Shown: piece by piece, positions 53,087 through 61,663 of the stretch
Layout: the number at the start of each line of letters is the position of its first letter
Position numbering within the stretch: position 1 is the stretch's first letter
Assembly (NCBI RefSeq): GCF_007828835.1
Contig: NZ_VIVL01000001.1
Span: 124,001-188,000 of the forward strand
Origin: Variovorax beijingensis
Lineage (GTDB): Bacteria; Pseudomonadota; Gammaproteobacteria; Burkholderiales; Burkholderiaceae_C
DNA: 64,000 nt
Direction: 5' to 3'
The notes under the pieces: model-generated
Told to the model about the DNA's origin: nothing
Seen by the model: only the letters and a program-made list of their open reading frames with translations
Databases searched by the model: none
Made by a program: the position numbers and the translations under genes

Positions 53087-54079
53087 ATGAACACCCGCCG
53101 CCGCTTCCTCCACACCCTGGGCGCAGCCACTGCGCTGGGCGCCCTCTCGCCGCTGGCCGCGCTGGCCCAGGCGCTCGAGCAGGTCAAGATCTACTACGGC
53201 TTCCCGGCCGGCAGCGCCGGCGACAGCGTGGCGCGCCGCGTGGGCGAAAAGCTCGCGGGCTCGGCCTACTGCCGCAACGCGGCCGTGGTCGAGAACAAGC
53301 CGGGCGCCGGCGGACGCATCGCGCTGGAAACGCTCAAGAGCGCGCCGGCCGACGGCAGCGTGCTGGCGCTGTCGCCCTTCTCGTGCACCTCGATCTATCC
53401 GCACATCTACAGCAAGCTCAGCTACGACCCGGGCAAGGACTTCGTGCCGGTGTCGATCGCCGCCGTCATGCACCATGGCCTCGCGGTCGGCCCGCTGGTG
53501 CCGCCCGAGGTGCGCACGGTGAAGGACTTCCTCGCCTGGGCCAAGGCCAACCCGAACCAGGCCAGCTACGGCTCGCCCGCGGCCGGCTCGACGCCGCACT
53601 TCATCGGCGCGCTGCTGGGCCTCCACAACGGCGTCGATCTCAAGCACGTGCCCTACCGCGGCTCCATTCCCGGCGTGACCGACGTGGTGGGCGGACAGAT
53701 CGCCGCCATGGTCACGCCCAGCGGCGACTTCATTCCCAACCACAAGGCCGGCAAGCTGCGGCTGCTCGCCACCTCGGGCAAGGCGCGCTCGCCCTTCTCG
53801 CCCGAGGTGCCGACCTTCGCCGAGCAGGGCTTCGCCGAGCTGACCACCGAGGAATGGTTCGGCTTCTACGCGCCGGCCCGGACGCCAGCCAGCGTGGTGG
53901 CAGCGGCCAATGCGGCGATCAACGCGGCCATCAAGGAAAAGGTGGCGACGGACAGCCTGGCCGTGGTCGGCCTGATCGCCCAGGGCTCCACCGCCGAAGA
54001 GATGGCGCGCTCTCAGCGGGCCGAGGTCGAGCGCTGGGGCCCGCTGGTCAAGAAGATCGGCTTCACGGCGGACTCCTGA
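53087..54079 (+). CDS. Bug-family tripartite tricarboxylate transporter binding protein
   Basis: A 330-residue periplasmic binding protein with a Tat-like signal (MNTRRRFLHTLGAATALGA) cleaved after about residue 28. The mature protein has YYGFPAGSAGDSVARRVGEK, NKPGAGGRIALETLKSAPAD and GSPAAGSTPHFIGALLGLHN, hallmarks of the Bug/TctC family. No TctA/TctB genes are adjacent; the TctA-like permease at 60215 lacks its own binding protein, so the two might work together, which is speculation. It lies 40 bases after the BKACE gene and five bases before the dehydrogenase gene. Confidence 0.9.
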   Translation: MNTRRRFLHTLGAATALGALSPLAALAQALEQVKIYYGFPAGSAGDSVARRVGEKLAGSAYCRNAAVVENKPGAGGRIALETLKSAPADGSVLALSPFSCTSIYPHIYSKLSYDPGKDFVPVSIAAVMHHGLAVGPLVPPEVRTVKDFLAWAKANPNQASYGSPAAGSTPHFIGALLGLHNGVDLKHVPYRGSIPGVTDVVGGQIAAMVTPSGDFIPNHKAGKLRLLATSGKARSPFSPEVPTFAEQGFAELTTEEWFGFYAPARTPASVVAAANAAINAAIKEKVATDSLAVVGLIAQGSTAEEMARSQRAEVERWGPLVKKIGFTADS

Positions 54080-54083
54080 GGCG

Positions 54084-55031
54084 ATGCAGATGGAACCGAC
54101 TCCGAAACGCGTGGCGGTGGTCGCCACCGGCGTCATCGGCGCCAGCTGGGCCGCCTACTTCCTCGCGCGCGGCCTCGACGTGGAGGCCACCGACCCCTCG
54201 CCCGATGCCGAGGCGCGGCTGCGCGCGGCCGTGGCTGCGCACTGGCCCACGCTCGAACGCTTCGGCGTGGCCAGCGGCGCCTCGGCCGGGCGGCTGCGCT
54301 TCCACGCGCGGCTCGAGGATGCGGTGGCCCAGGCCGACTTCGTCCAGGAAAGCGGCCCCGAGCGGCTGGATTTCAAGGTCGACCTGTTCCGGCGCATGGA
54401 CGAGGCCGCGCCGGCCCACGCGATCCTGGCGTCGAGCTCCTCGGGGCTCGCGATCAGCGCCGTGCAGGCCGAGTGCAAGCACCCGGAGCGCGTGGTGCTG
54501 GGCCATCCCTTCAACCCGCCGCACCTGATCCCGCTGGTGGAGGTGGTCGGCGGCGCGCGCACCTCGGACCAGACCATCGAACGCACGATGGCCTTCTATG
54601 CCGCCATCGGCAAGCGGCCGATCCACGTGAAGCGCGAGGTCAAGGGCCACATCGCGAACCGGCTGCAGGCTGCGCTCTGGCGCGAGGCCTTCCACCTGGT
54701 CGATGAAGGCGTGGCGAGCGTGGCCGACATCGACACCGCCATTGCGCACGGCCCCGGCCTGCGCTGGGCGGTGATGGGGCCGTTCATGAACCTGCATCTT
54801 TCAGGCGGCGCGGGCGGCATCGAACACGTGCTCGCGCACCTGGGCGGGCCGATCGAGGACTGGTGGAAAGACCTGGGCGCGCCGTCGATGACGGAAGAAC
54901 TCAAGCAGAAGGTGGCCGAAGGCGTGGCCGAGGAACTGGGCGCGCGGCGCGTGGCCGAGCTGGAGGCCGCGCGCGACATCCTGCTGTTGAACCTGATTCG
55001 CGCGAAGTCCGAAACCGGCAGACTCGATTGA
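54084..55031 (+). CDS. 3-hydroxyacyl-CoA dehydrogenase family protein (carnitine dehydrogenase-like)
   Basis: A 315-residue NAD-dependent dehydrogenase. The Rossmann start VAVVATGVIGASWAAYFLAR has Ala14 in place of the first Gly of GxGxxG. ILASSSSGLAISAVQAECKH and VVLGHPFNPPHLIPLVEVVG hold the catalytic Ser and His, and GHIANRLQAALWREAFHLVD begins the C-terminal domain. The pattern is closest to L-carnitine dehydrogenase-type enzymes that act on free beta-hydroxy acids. It would produce the beta-keto acid that BKACE cleaves. Spacing to the neighbouring genes is five bases upstream and one base downstream. Confidence 0.85.
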   Translation: MQMEPTPKRVAVVATGVIGASWAAYFLARGLDVEATDPSPDAEARLRAAVAAHWPTLERFGVASGASAGRLRFHARLEDAVAQADFVQESGPERLDFKVDLFRRMDEAAPAHAILASSSSGLAISAVQAECKHPERVVLGHPFNPPHLIPLVEVVGGARTSDQTIERTMAFYAAIGKRPIHVKREVKGHIANRLQAALWREAFHLVDEGVASVADIDTAIAHGPGLRWAVMGPFMNLHLSGGAGGIEHVLAHLGGPIEDWWKDLGAPSMTEELKQKVAEGVAEELGARRVAELEAARDILLLNLIRAKSETGRLD

Positions 55032-55032
55032 A

Positions 55033-56850
55033 ATGAACGACGACGACTTCCTCCTCGACCAAAGCCAGATCGCCCCGCCGCGCACGGTGCGCATCGACTT
55101 CGACGACGGCTCCTTCGCGCTGCGTTCGCCGATGGCGCTCAAGCCCTATGCGCGGTGCATCGGCGAATGGCTGGAGCGCTGGGCGCGCGAGACACCCGAC
55201 GCGCTGGCCTTCGCGGAACGCGACGACAGCGGCGAAGGCTGGCGCAAGCTCGACTACCGCGCGCTGCGCGAGGCCGTGGGCGGCGTCGCGCAGGCGCTGC
55301 TCGACCTGGCGCTGCCGGCCGCAAAGCCCATCGTGATCCTCTCGGACAACGCGATCGACCACGCGGTGCTGATGCTCGCGGCGATGCACATCGGGCGCAC
55401 GGCGTGCTCGCTGTCGAGCGCGTACTCGCGCCTGGCCAGGGATCCATCGCGGCTGCACGGCATGCTGCAGGCGCTGCAGCCCGCCTTGATCTACGCCTCG
55501 GATGCCAGGATCTACGGCGGCGCGCTCGCGGGCTGCGGCGTCGAGGCGGTCACGGTGTTCAGCCGTCATGCCGACGCGCATGCCGGCGCCCTGCCCTTTG
55601 CGCAACTGCTGCAGGCGCGCGAGACATCCGCCGTGATGCAGGCCTACGAAGCCATCCTGCCCGACACCCACGCCAAGTACCTGCTGACCTCGGGCTCCAC
55701 CGGCAAGCCCAAGGTGGTGATCAACACGCACCGCATGCTCTGCGCCAACCAGCAGATGATGGCGCAGACCTGGCGCTTCCTCGCGCACGAAAAACCGGTG
55801 CTGGTCGACTGGCTGCCCTGGAGCCACACCTTCGGCGGCAACCACAACCTGCACATGGTGCTCGCCCATGGCGGCGCGCTCTACATCGACGAGGGCCGGC
55901 CCGCGCCGGGGCTCATCGAGAAGACCGTGCGCAACCTGCGCGAGGTGAAGCCCACGCTGCTGTTCAACGTGCCGCGCGGCTTCGACATGCTGCTGCCCTT
56001 TCTCGAAGCCGACGATGCCCTCGCGCGCGAGGTGTTCTCGCGCCTGCGGCTGGCCTTCTATGCGGCCGCGGCGCTCGCGCCCTCGACCTGGCAGCGGCTC
56101 GAGGCCGTGGCGCGGCGCGTGCGGCCCGAGCGGCCGCTGTGGCTCACCACTTCATGGGGCGCCACGGAAACCTCGCCAGCCATCACCTCGGCGCACTGGA
56201 AGCTCGACGGCGCGGGCTGCATCGGCGCACCGCTGCCGGGGCTCGAACTCAAGTTCGTGCCCAACGGCCAGAAGCTCGAGATGCGCGTCAAGGGCGTCTC
56301 GGTGTTCCCGGGCTACCGCCATGCGCCGCGCGAAACCGCCGAGGCCTTCGACGAAGAGGGCTACTACCGCATCGGCGATGCCGGTTTTCTTGCGGACCCC
56401 GCCGAGCCCTCGCAAGGCGTGATCTTCAACGGCCGCGTGGCCGAGGACTTCAAGCTCTCGAGCGGCACCTGGGTCTCGGTGGGCACATTGCGCGTGAAGC
56501 TGGTGTCGATGCTGGCGCCGCATGTGCAGGACGTGGTGCTCACGGGCCATGACCGCGACGAGATCGGCATGCTGGTGTTCGCGAGCCCGCAGGCCGCCTC
56601 GCTCGCGCCGCAGGCGCTGGCCGGGCGCATCGCCGAGGTGCTGCGCAGGCTGCGCAGCGAAGGCGCGGGTTCCTCGCAATGCCCCGCATGCGCGCTGGTG
56701 CTCAGCGAACCACCGAGCCTCGACGCGGGCGAGATCACCGACAAGGGCTACATCAACCAGCGCGCGGTGCTCGTGCGCCGCGCGGCCGAGGTGGCGCGGC
56801 TGCATGCCGGCGCGGATCACGACCTGCAGGTCATCCGGCTGCGCGACTGA
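55033..56850 (+). CDS. Feruloyl-CoA synthase-like AMP-forming ligase
   Basis: A 605-residue acyl-CoA ligase. KYLLTSGSTGKPKVVINTHR is the AMP-binding motif, DWLPWSHTFGGNHNLHMVLA and LTTSWGATETSPAITSAHWK are segments characteristic of feruloyl-CoA synthases, and the C-terminal DAGEITDKGYINQRAVLVRR carries the catalytic Lys. It should activate a phenylpropenoid or other bulky aromatic acid. There is no enoyl-CoA hydratase/aldolase or vanillin dehydrogenase in the window, so this is not the ordinary ferulate route. It is the last gene of the BKACE operon. Confidence 0.85.
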   Translation: MNDDDFLLDQSQIAPPRTVRIDFDDGSFALRSPMALKPYARCIGEWLERWARETPDALAFAERDDSGEGWRKLDYRALREAVGGVAQALLDLALPAAKPIVILSDNAIDHAVLMLAAMHIGRTACSLSSAYSRLARDPSRLHGMLQALQPALIYASDARIYGGALAGCGVEAVTVFSRHADAHAGALPFAQLLQARETSAVMQAYEAILPDTHAKYLLTSGSTGKPKVVINTHRMLCANQQMMAQTWRFLAHEKPVLVDWLPWSHTFGGNHNLHMVLAHGGALYIDEGRPAPGLIEKTVRNLREVKPTLLFNVPRGFDMLLPFLEADDALAREVFSRLRLAFYAAAALAPSTWQRLEAVARRVRPERPLWLTTSWGATETSPAITSAHWKLDGAGCIGAPLPGLELKFVPNGQKLEMRVKGVSVFPGYRHAPRETAEAFDEEGYYRIGDAGFLADPAEPSQGVIFNGRVAEDFKLSSGTWVSVGTLRVKLVSMLAPHVQDVVLTGHDRDEIGMLVFASPQAASLAPQALAGRIAEVLRRLRSEGAGSSQCPACALVLSEPPSLDAGEITDKGYINQRAVLVRRAAEVARLHAGADHDLQVIRLRD

Positions 56851-56860
56851 CTGAAAAAGA

Positions 56861-58249
56861 TCAACCGCCGGGACGTCGCCGCAGCGCGGTACGCAGCGCC
56901 TTCGCGAAACGCGGGTCGGCCGTGGCACCGACGTTGAAGCGCGACCAGCGCGAGACCTGCGTCGAATCGGTGCTGAAAATGCGCCCCGGCGCCATCACGA
57001 TCTTGCGCGGCAGCAATTCCTTCGCCAGCACCAGCGAGTCGGCCACGCCGGGAAGCGCGGCCCAGACATAGAGCGACTGCGGGGTGCGCGCGAAGACTTC
57101 CGCATCGACCGAATCGAACAGCTGCAAGGCCTTGCGCGTGGCCTCGCCGAGGCGGTTCTGCAGGCGGTTCAGGTGCCGCTGGTAGTGGCCTTCGCTCAGG
57201 ATCACGTCGACCGTGCGCTCGCTGTACTCCGAGCTGCTCACGTGGATCAGCGCCTTCAGGTCCGCGAGGTCGGTCGCCAGGCCGGCCCCGCAGGCGATGA
57301 AGCCCACGCGCAAGGCTGCCGAGAACGACTTCGAGAAGCTGCCGATGTAGATGGTGCGCTCCAGCTGGTCGAGCGCCGAAAGCCGCGGCAAGGCCGTGGG
57401 CTTGAAGTCGGCCAGCGGGTCGTTCTCGACGATCAGCAGGTCGTATTTCTGCGCGAGCTGCAGCACGCGGAAGGCCTTGGCCGGCGAGATGTCGGAGCCC
57501 GTGGGGTTGTGCGCGAGCGACTGCGTGAAGAAGAGGCGCGGTCGCTCGGCCATCAACAGCCGCTCCAGCACGTCGAGATCGGGCCCGTCGGCCAGCCGCG
57601 GCACGGCGAGCATCTGCGCACCCGCGAGCTTGAGCTTTCCGAACAGCGGGTAGTAGCCCGGGTCGTCCACCAGCACCTTGCCGCCGGGCGGCACGAAATA
57701 GCGGATGACGATGTCCATCGCCTCGTTGGCGCCGTGCGTGAGCACGATCTGCCGCGGCTCGGCGCCGATGCCGAAGTCGGCCAGCTTGCGCACGAGGTGG
57801 TCGCGCAACGGCGCATAGCCGAAGCGGCTGCCGTAGCGGAACAGCGCGCCAAGCCCCGTGCGGACCACCTTGGGGTGGTACTTGTCGAGCCGCACGTCGG
57901 CCAGCCATTCGACCGGCGGGAAGCCGTCGCCCACGGCCACCGCGTCGGGCTGCGTCTTGAGCTGCTCGCGCATGAGCCACACGATGTCCATCGCGCGGCC
58001 AAGGCTGCCCGCTTCTTCCTCGACGGGCTTGACGGTCGACTGCGCGAGCACGAAATAGCCCGAACCGCGCCGCGGCTCGACGAGGCCGCGCGACACCAGC
58101 AGCTCGAACGCGGCCACCACCGTGTTCTTGGCATAGCCGTGCAGCTGCGCGAGTTCGCGCAGCGACGGCAGCTTGTCGCCGGCCTTGTAGGCGCCGCTCG
58201 CGATCTGGCGCGCGAGGGTGTCGGCAAGCGAATCGGCAATCGTGGTCAT
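56861..58249 (-). CDS. MocR-type regulator (GntR HTH fused to PLP aminotransferase fold)
   Basis: A 462-residue protein with a GntR-type HTH at about residues 5-70 (LPSLRELAQLHGYAKNTVVA) and a class I aminotransferase domain. GANEAMDIVIRYFVPPGGKV, AHNPTGSDISP, VENDPLADFKP and the PLP Lys in IGSFSKSFSAALRVGF are intact. MocR proteins bind PLP and act as regulators, often of genes adjacent and divergent. The neighbour across 137 bases is the HMG-CoA reductase gene, so it probably controls mevalonate use. The start at 58249 is chosen at the conserved MTTIADSLADTLARQI. Confidence 0.85.
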   Translation of the reverse strand: MTTIADSLADTLARQIASGAYKAGDKLPSLRELAQLHGYAKNTVVAAFELLVSRGLVEPRRGSGYFVLAQSTVKPVEEEAGSLGRAMDIVWLMREQLKTQPDAVAVGDGFPPVEWLADVRLDKYHPKVVRTGLGALFRYGSRFGYAPLRDHLVRKLADFGIGAEPRQIVLTHGANEAMDIVIRYFVPPGGKVLVDDPGYYPLFGKLKLAGAQMLAVPRLADGPDLDVLERLLMAERPRLFFTQSLAHNPTGSDISPAKAFRVLQLAQKYDLLIVENDPLADFKPTALPRLSALDQLERTIYIGSFSKSFSAALRVGFIACGAGLATDLADLKALIHVSSSEYSERTVDVILSEGHYQRHLNRLQNRLGEATRKALQLFDSVDAEVFARTPQSLYVWAALPGVADSLVLAKELLPRKIVMAPGRIFSTDSTQVSRWSRFNVGATADPRFAKALRTALRRRPGG

Positions 58250-58287
58250 GGGCTGCGACTGTGACACAGCAGGCCGCCGCGGCGCAC

Positions 58288-58341
58288 CACTGTCCGCACT
58301 GTCCCGCCAAACTGTGCCTTCCGCGGCCGGTACAGCCGGCC
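58288..58341. promoter_or_regulatory. ACTGT direct repeats and dyad between mocR and mvaA
   Basis: CACTGTCC at 58288-58295 is repeated at 58297-58304, and AACTGTGCC follows at 58310-58318, so ACTGT occurs three times in one orientation. MocR operators are typically direct repeats. A GC-rich dyad GGCCGG-TACAG-CCGGCC lies at 58325-58341, followed by TAAATT, a weak candidate -10 for mvaA. Confidence 0.45.
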
Positions 58342-58386
58342 TAAATTGCCTGCTCCCGAATTCATCTTCCGAAGAGACAAGCAACG

Positions 58387-59673
58387 ATGGTCGCCGATTC
58401 CCGCATTCCCAACTTCCGCGCGCTCACGCCCGCACAGCGCCTTGCCCACATCGCGCAGGCCGCATCGCTCACCGGCGACGAGGCGGCGCTGCTCGCCCAA
58501 CCGGGCGCCCTGAGCGTGGACCGCGCCAACGGCATGGTCGAGAACGTGATCGGCACTTTCGAGCTTCCGCTGGGCGTGGCCGGCAACTTCACCGTGAACG
58601 GGCGCGACTACCTCGTGCCGATGGCCGTCGAAGAGCCCTCGGTGGTGGCCGCCGCGTCGTTCATGGCCAAGCTGGCGCGCGAAGGCGGCGGCTTCGAGGC
58701 CTCGAGCACCGGGCCGCTGATGCGCGCGCAGGTGCAGGTGATCGGCATCACCGACCCCTACGGCGCGCGGCTCGCGCTGCTGCGTGCGCGCGACGAGATC
58801 CTGGCCGTGGCGAACAGCCGCGACAAAGTGCTGATCGATCTCGGCGGCGGCTGCCGCGACATCGAGGTGCATGTGTTCGGCGACACGCCGCGCGGCGCGA
58901 TGGTGGTGATGCACCTGATCGTCGACGTGCGCGACGCGATGGGCGCGAACACGGTCAACACCATGGCCGAGGCGGTGTCGCCGCTGGTCGAGAAGCTCAC
59001 GGGCGGCACGGTGCGCCTGCGCATCCTGTCGAACCTGGCGGACCTGCGGCTGGCGCGTGCGCGCGTGCGGCTCGCACCGGCCGTGCTGGCCACGCGCGAG
59101 CGCAGCGGCGAAGAAGTGGTCGAGGGCGTGATCGATGCGTACACCTTCGCGGCCATCGACCCCTACCGCGCGGCGACGCACAACAAGGGCATCATGAACG
59201 GCGTCGATCCGGTGATCGTCGCGACCGGCAACGACTGGCGCGCGGTGGAAGCCGGCGCGCATGCCTACGCCTGCCGCAGCGGGCGCTACAGCTCGCTGAC
59301 CACCTGGGAAAAGGACACGACAGGCGCATTGGTCGGCACCATCGAGATGCCGATGCCGGTAGGGCTGGTCGGCGGTGCCACCAAGACGCATCCACTCGCC
59401 CGGCTCGCACTGAAGATCCTCGACGTGAAGTCGGCACAGGAACTCGGCGAAGTCGCGGTGGCCGTGGGCCTCGCGCAGAACCTCGGCGCGCTGCGCGCGC
59501 TCGCCACCGAAGGCATCCAGCGCGGCCACATGGCGCTGCATGCCCGCAACATCGCGCTGGTCGCGGGCGCCACCGGCGACGAGATCGACAGCATCGCCAG
59601 GCAGATGGCCGCCGAGCATGACGTGCGTACCGACCGCGCCATGGCACTGCTCGAAGCGCTGCGCAGGAAGTAG
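58387..59673 (+). CDS. mvaA: Degradative class II hydroxymethylglutaryl-CoA reductase
   Basis: A 428-residue class II HMG-CoA reductase, the same length as the Pseudomonas mevalonii enzyme and with the catalytic residues at identical positions: Glu83 ([11 protein letters not shown]), Lys267 ([13 protein letters not shown]), Asp283 ([10 protein letters not shown]) and His381 ([11 protein letters not shown]). [17 protein letters not shown] is the conserved start. In bacteria without a mevalonate biosynthetic operon this enzyme runs oxidatively, converting mevalonate and CoA to HMG-CoA with NAD. It is divergent from a MocR gene and followed by transport genes. No HMG-CoA lyase gene is in the window. 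Confidence 0.94.
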   Translation: MVADSRIPNFRALTPAQRLAHIAQAASLTGDEAALLAQPGALSVDRANGMVENVIGTFELPLGVAGNFTVNGRDYLVPMAVEEPSVVAAASFMAKLAREGGGFEASSTGPLMRAQVQVIGITDPYGARLALLRARDEILAVANSRDKVLIDLGGGCRDIEVHVFGDTPRGAMVVMHLIVDVRDAMGANTVNTMAEAVSPLVEKLTGGTVRLRILSNLADLRLARARVRLAPAVLATRERSGEEVVEGVIDAYTFAAIDPYRAATHNKGIMNGVDPVIVATGNDWRAVEAGAHAYACRSGRYSSLTTWEKDTTGALVGTIEMPMPVGLVGGATKTHPLARLALKILDVKSAQELGEVAVAVGLAQNLGALRALATEGIQRGHMALHARNIALVAGATGDEIDSIARQMAAEHDVRTDRAMALLEALRRK

Positions 59674-59765
59674 GCAGGGCCGGAGAGGCCCGCACAACGG
59701 ACCGCGGCCGAAACCGCGGCGGCCATGGAAGTGGCCGTCACATCACCAAGACGGAGACATCACAA

Positions 59766-60218
59766 ATGAACGCAGACAGTGCAACGCGCGCCAGATGGCG
59801 GCTGGTGGAGATATGGGGCGACACGGCCGACCTGGGCCACCTCGCGTGGTCGATCGTCATCGGCGTCGCGGTGAGCCTCACGGGTTATCTCGTGGCCAGC
59901 CGCGTGCTCGCGAGCGCCGTGAGCACACCCGAGCTGGCACGCGCCTACGCCATGCTCGCCGGCCTCGGCGGCTGCGTGGTGTCGGGCCTGGTCTGCGCGA
60001 AGCTCTTCACGCCGAAGCGCGAAGTAGTGGAAGGCACCGAAGCCGATCCGCGCTGGCGCGAAGAAGTGCTGGCCGAACTGGCCGGCGAGCATGGCGACCT
60101 GGGCTCGGTGGACGACCTGCCGCCGTCCGTGGTGCGCGAGATGAAGGAACTGGAGATCTACGACCTGTTCGCGTCGTACAAGCCCAGCGCACGCAGCGCC
60201 GGAGGAGCCGCACCGTGA
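59766..60218 (+). CDS. Two-TM protein of unknown family preceding a TctA-like permease
   Basis: A 150-residue protein I do not recognise. Hydrophobic segments at about residues 26-45 (LAWSIVIGVAVSLTGYLVAS) and 60-81 (AYAMLAGLGGCVVSGLVCAK) are followed by an acidic soluble tail (VLAELAGEHGDLGSVDDLPP). The position directly before, and four-base overlap with, a TctA-like permease gene suggest that it replaces TctB, which normally has four helices and no such tail. A GGAGAC site precedes the ATG. Likely an accessory subunit of the transporter. Confidence 0.7.
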   Translation: MNADSATRARWRLVEIWGDTADLGHLAWSIVIGVAVSLTGYLVASRVLASAVSTPELARAYAMLAGLGGCVVSGLVCAKLFTPKREVVEGTEADPRWREEVLAELAGEHGDLGSVDDLPPSVVREMKELEIYDLFASYKPSARSAGGAAP

Positions 60219-61603
60219 TCGACGCCGCACTCCTCGACCAGATCCTCGTTGCCACCGGCATGGGCCTCGTGGGGGCCATTGTTTTCGCGGCCATCGGCCT
60301 TGTCTCGGGCACCGACGAAACCACCACGCTCGCACCGCTCACGCTGCTGGTGGTGCTGCTCGGCGTGCCGCCCGAAGGCGTGTTCACCTTCTTTCTCGCA
60401 GCGGCCGTGGCCAAGCACATGACGCATGCGGTGCCCACGGCGCTGCTCGGCATCCCGGGCGACACCATGGCGACACCGCTGCTGCAGGACGCGAACGTGC
60501 TGCGCAACCTCGGCGTGCCGCACATCGCGTTGCGCAAGATGGTGTCGGGCGCGATCATCGCGGCCTTCCTCGCCGTGCCGCTGGCCGTGCTGTTCGCGGT
60601 GCTGCTCGCGCCCTATGGTGCAGCCATCACCAAGGCGGCGCCCTGGATCTTCGTGGTGGCGGCCGTGGCCATTGCGTATTTCTCGAGCGGGCGCTGGGCC
60701 TCGGTGGCCACGCTGGTGCCGTTCGTGATGGTGATCGTGGCGCTGCAAGCGCTCACCGGCAAGTACGGCGTGAAGCTCAGCATCAGCTACTTCCTGGGCA
60801 TCGCGATCGGGCCGCTGGTGGCCGACCTGTTCTCGGTGATCTCGCCGGCGGCACGCGCCCGCATGAAGCGCGACAAGGTCCGCACCTTCTCGCTCGCGCC
60901 GGACGTGAAGGGCTGGTCAGGCTACTTTCCGAACCCGTTCAAGGTGCTCGACCGCGGACAGGTGAAGTGGACCGTTGCGACCGCCGCGATCTCCAGCGCC
61001 ACCTTCGTGTTCAGCCCGGTCGCAATGACGGTGGTGCTGGGCGAGCTGGTGGGTTCGCGCATCAAGCACGCCTACCACCGGCTGACCACCACGCTGGCCG
61101 CGCGCAACGGCGTGACCGAGGCCACCTACATCGCCGAGGCGCTGATTCCGCTGATCGCCATCGGCCTGCCGCTGAGCCCGGTGGCGGCCGGCCCGGCCGC
61201 GCCGCTCTTCAATGCGCCGCCGGTGTTCACCATCGATTCGGCCACGGGCCAGACCCACAACCTGCACAACCTGCTGAACCACTGGGAGTTCCTGGGCTAC
61301 GGCATGCTGGCGGTGATGCTCGCGGCGCTGGTGGCCTATCCGTTCACGATGAACTTCGCGCGCCGCGCGGCACTCTTCGTCTCGCGCAAGGTGAGCCACG
61401 AGGCCATCATCGCGACCTTCGTCGGCCTGATCGTGGTGATCAGCGTATGGGAAGGGCAGCTGCTCGGCTTGCTGGTGATCCTCACGATGGGCCTGCTCGG
61501 GGGCCTGCTGTCGCGCGCCATCGGCTTCAACACCGGCGTGCAGTTCATGGGCTACTACACAGCGGTGCTGACGGTGCCGGCCGTCATCAAGGCCTTCGGT
61601 TGA
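60215..61603 (+). CDS. Divergent TctA-like transporter permease, candidate mevalonate importer
   Basis: A 462-residue membrane protein with about ten hydrophobic segments. VPTALLGIPGDTMATPLLQD resembles the first conserved Gly/Pro motif of TctA permeases and ALIPLIAIGLPLSPVAAGPA the mirrored second motif, but the sequence is clearly off the main TctA branch. It starts at a GTG overlapping the previous TGA, with GGAGGAG eight bases upstream. Its place behind the degradative HMG-CoA reductase gene points to mevalonate or a related branched hydroxy acid as substrate. No dedicated binding protein gene is adjacent. Confidence 0.78.
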   Translation: MIDAALLDQILVATGMGLVGAIVFAAIGLVSGTDETTTLAPLTLLVVLLGVPPEGVFTFFLAAAVAKHMTHAVPTALLGIPGDTMATPLLQDANVLRNLGVPHIALRKMVSGAIIAAFLAVPLAVLFAVLLAPYGAAITKAAPWIFVVAAVAIAYFSSGRWASVATLVPFVMVIVALQALTGKYGVKLSISYFLGIAIGPLVADLFSVISPAARARMKRDKVRTFSLAPDVKGWSGYFPNPFKVLDRGQVKWTVATAAISSATFVFSPVAMTVVLGELVGSRIKHAYHRLTTTLAARNGVTEATYIAEALIPLIAIGLPLSPVAAGPAAPLFNAPPVFTIDSATGQTHNLHNLLNHWEFLGYGMLAVMLAALVAYPFTMNFARRAALFVSRKVSHEAIIATFVGLIVVISVWEGQLLGLLVILTMGLLGGLLSRAIGFNTGVQFMGYYTAVLTVPAVIKAFG

Positions 61604-61663
61604 TGCCTCGAGGTGCGCAGCGCGGCTTCAACGACCTTCAGTCGCAGGCCCCGCCGGCACCGG

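Noticed and set aside
55033..56850. Classical ferulate degradation (fcs-ech-vdh)
   Set aside because: Only the ligase resembles the pathway; hydratase/aldolase and vanillin dehydrogenase are not in the window.
59690..59765. GC-rich palindromes after mvaA as a terminator
   Set aside because: CCGCGG repeats and a GGCC-rich dyad occur but without a U-tract, and the next gene is co-directional and probably in the same operon.
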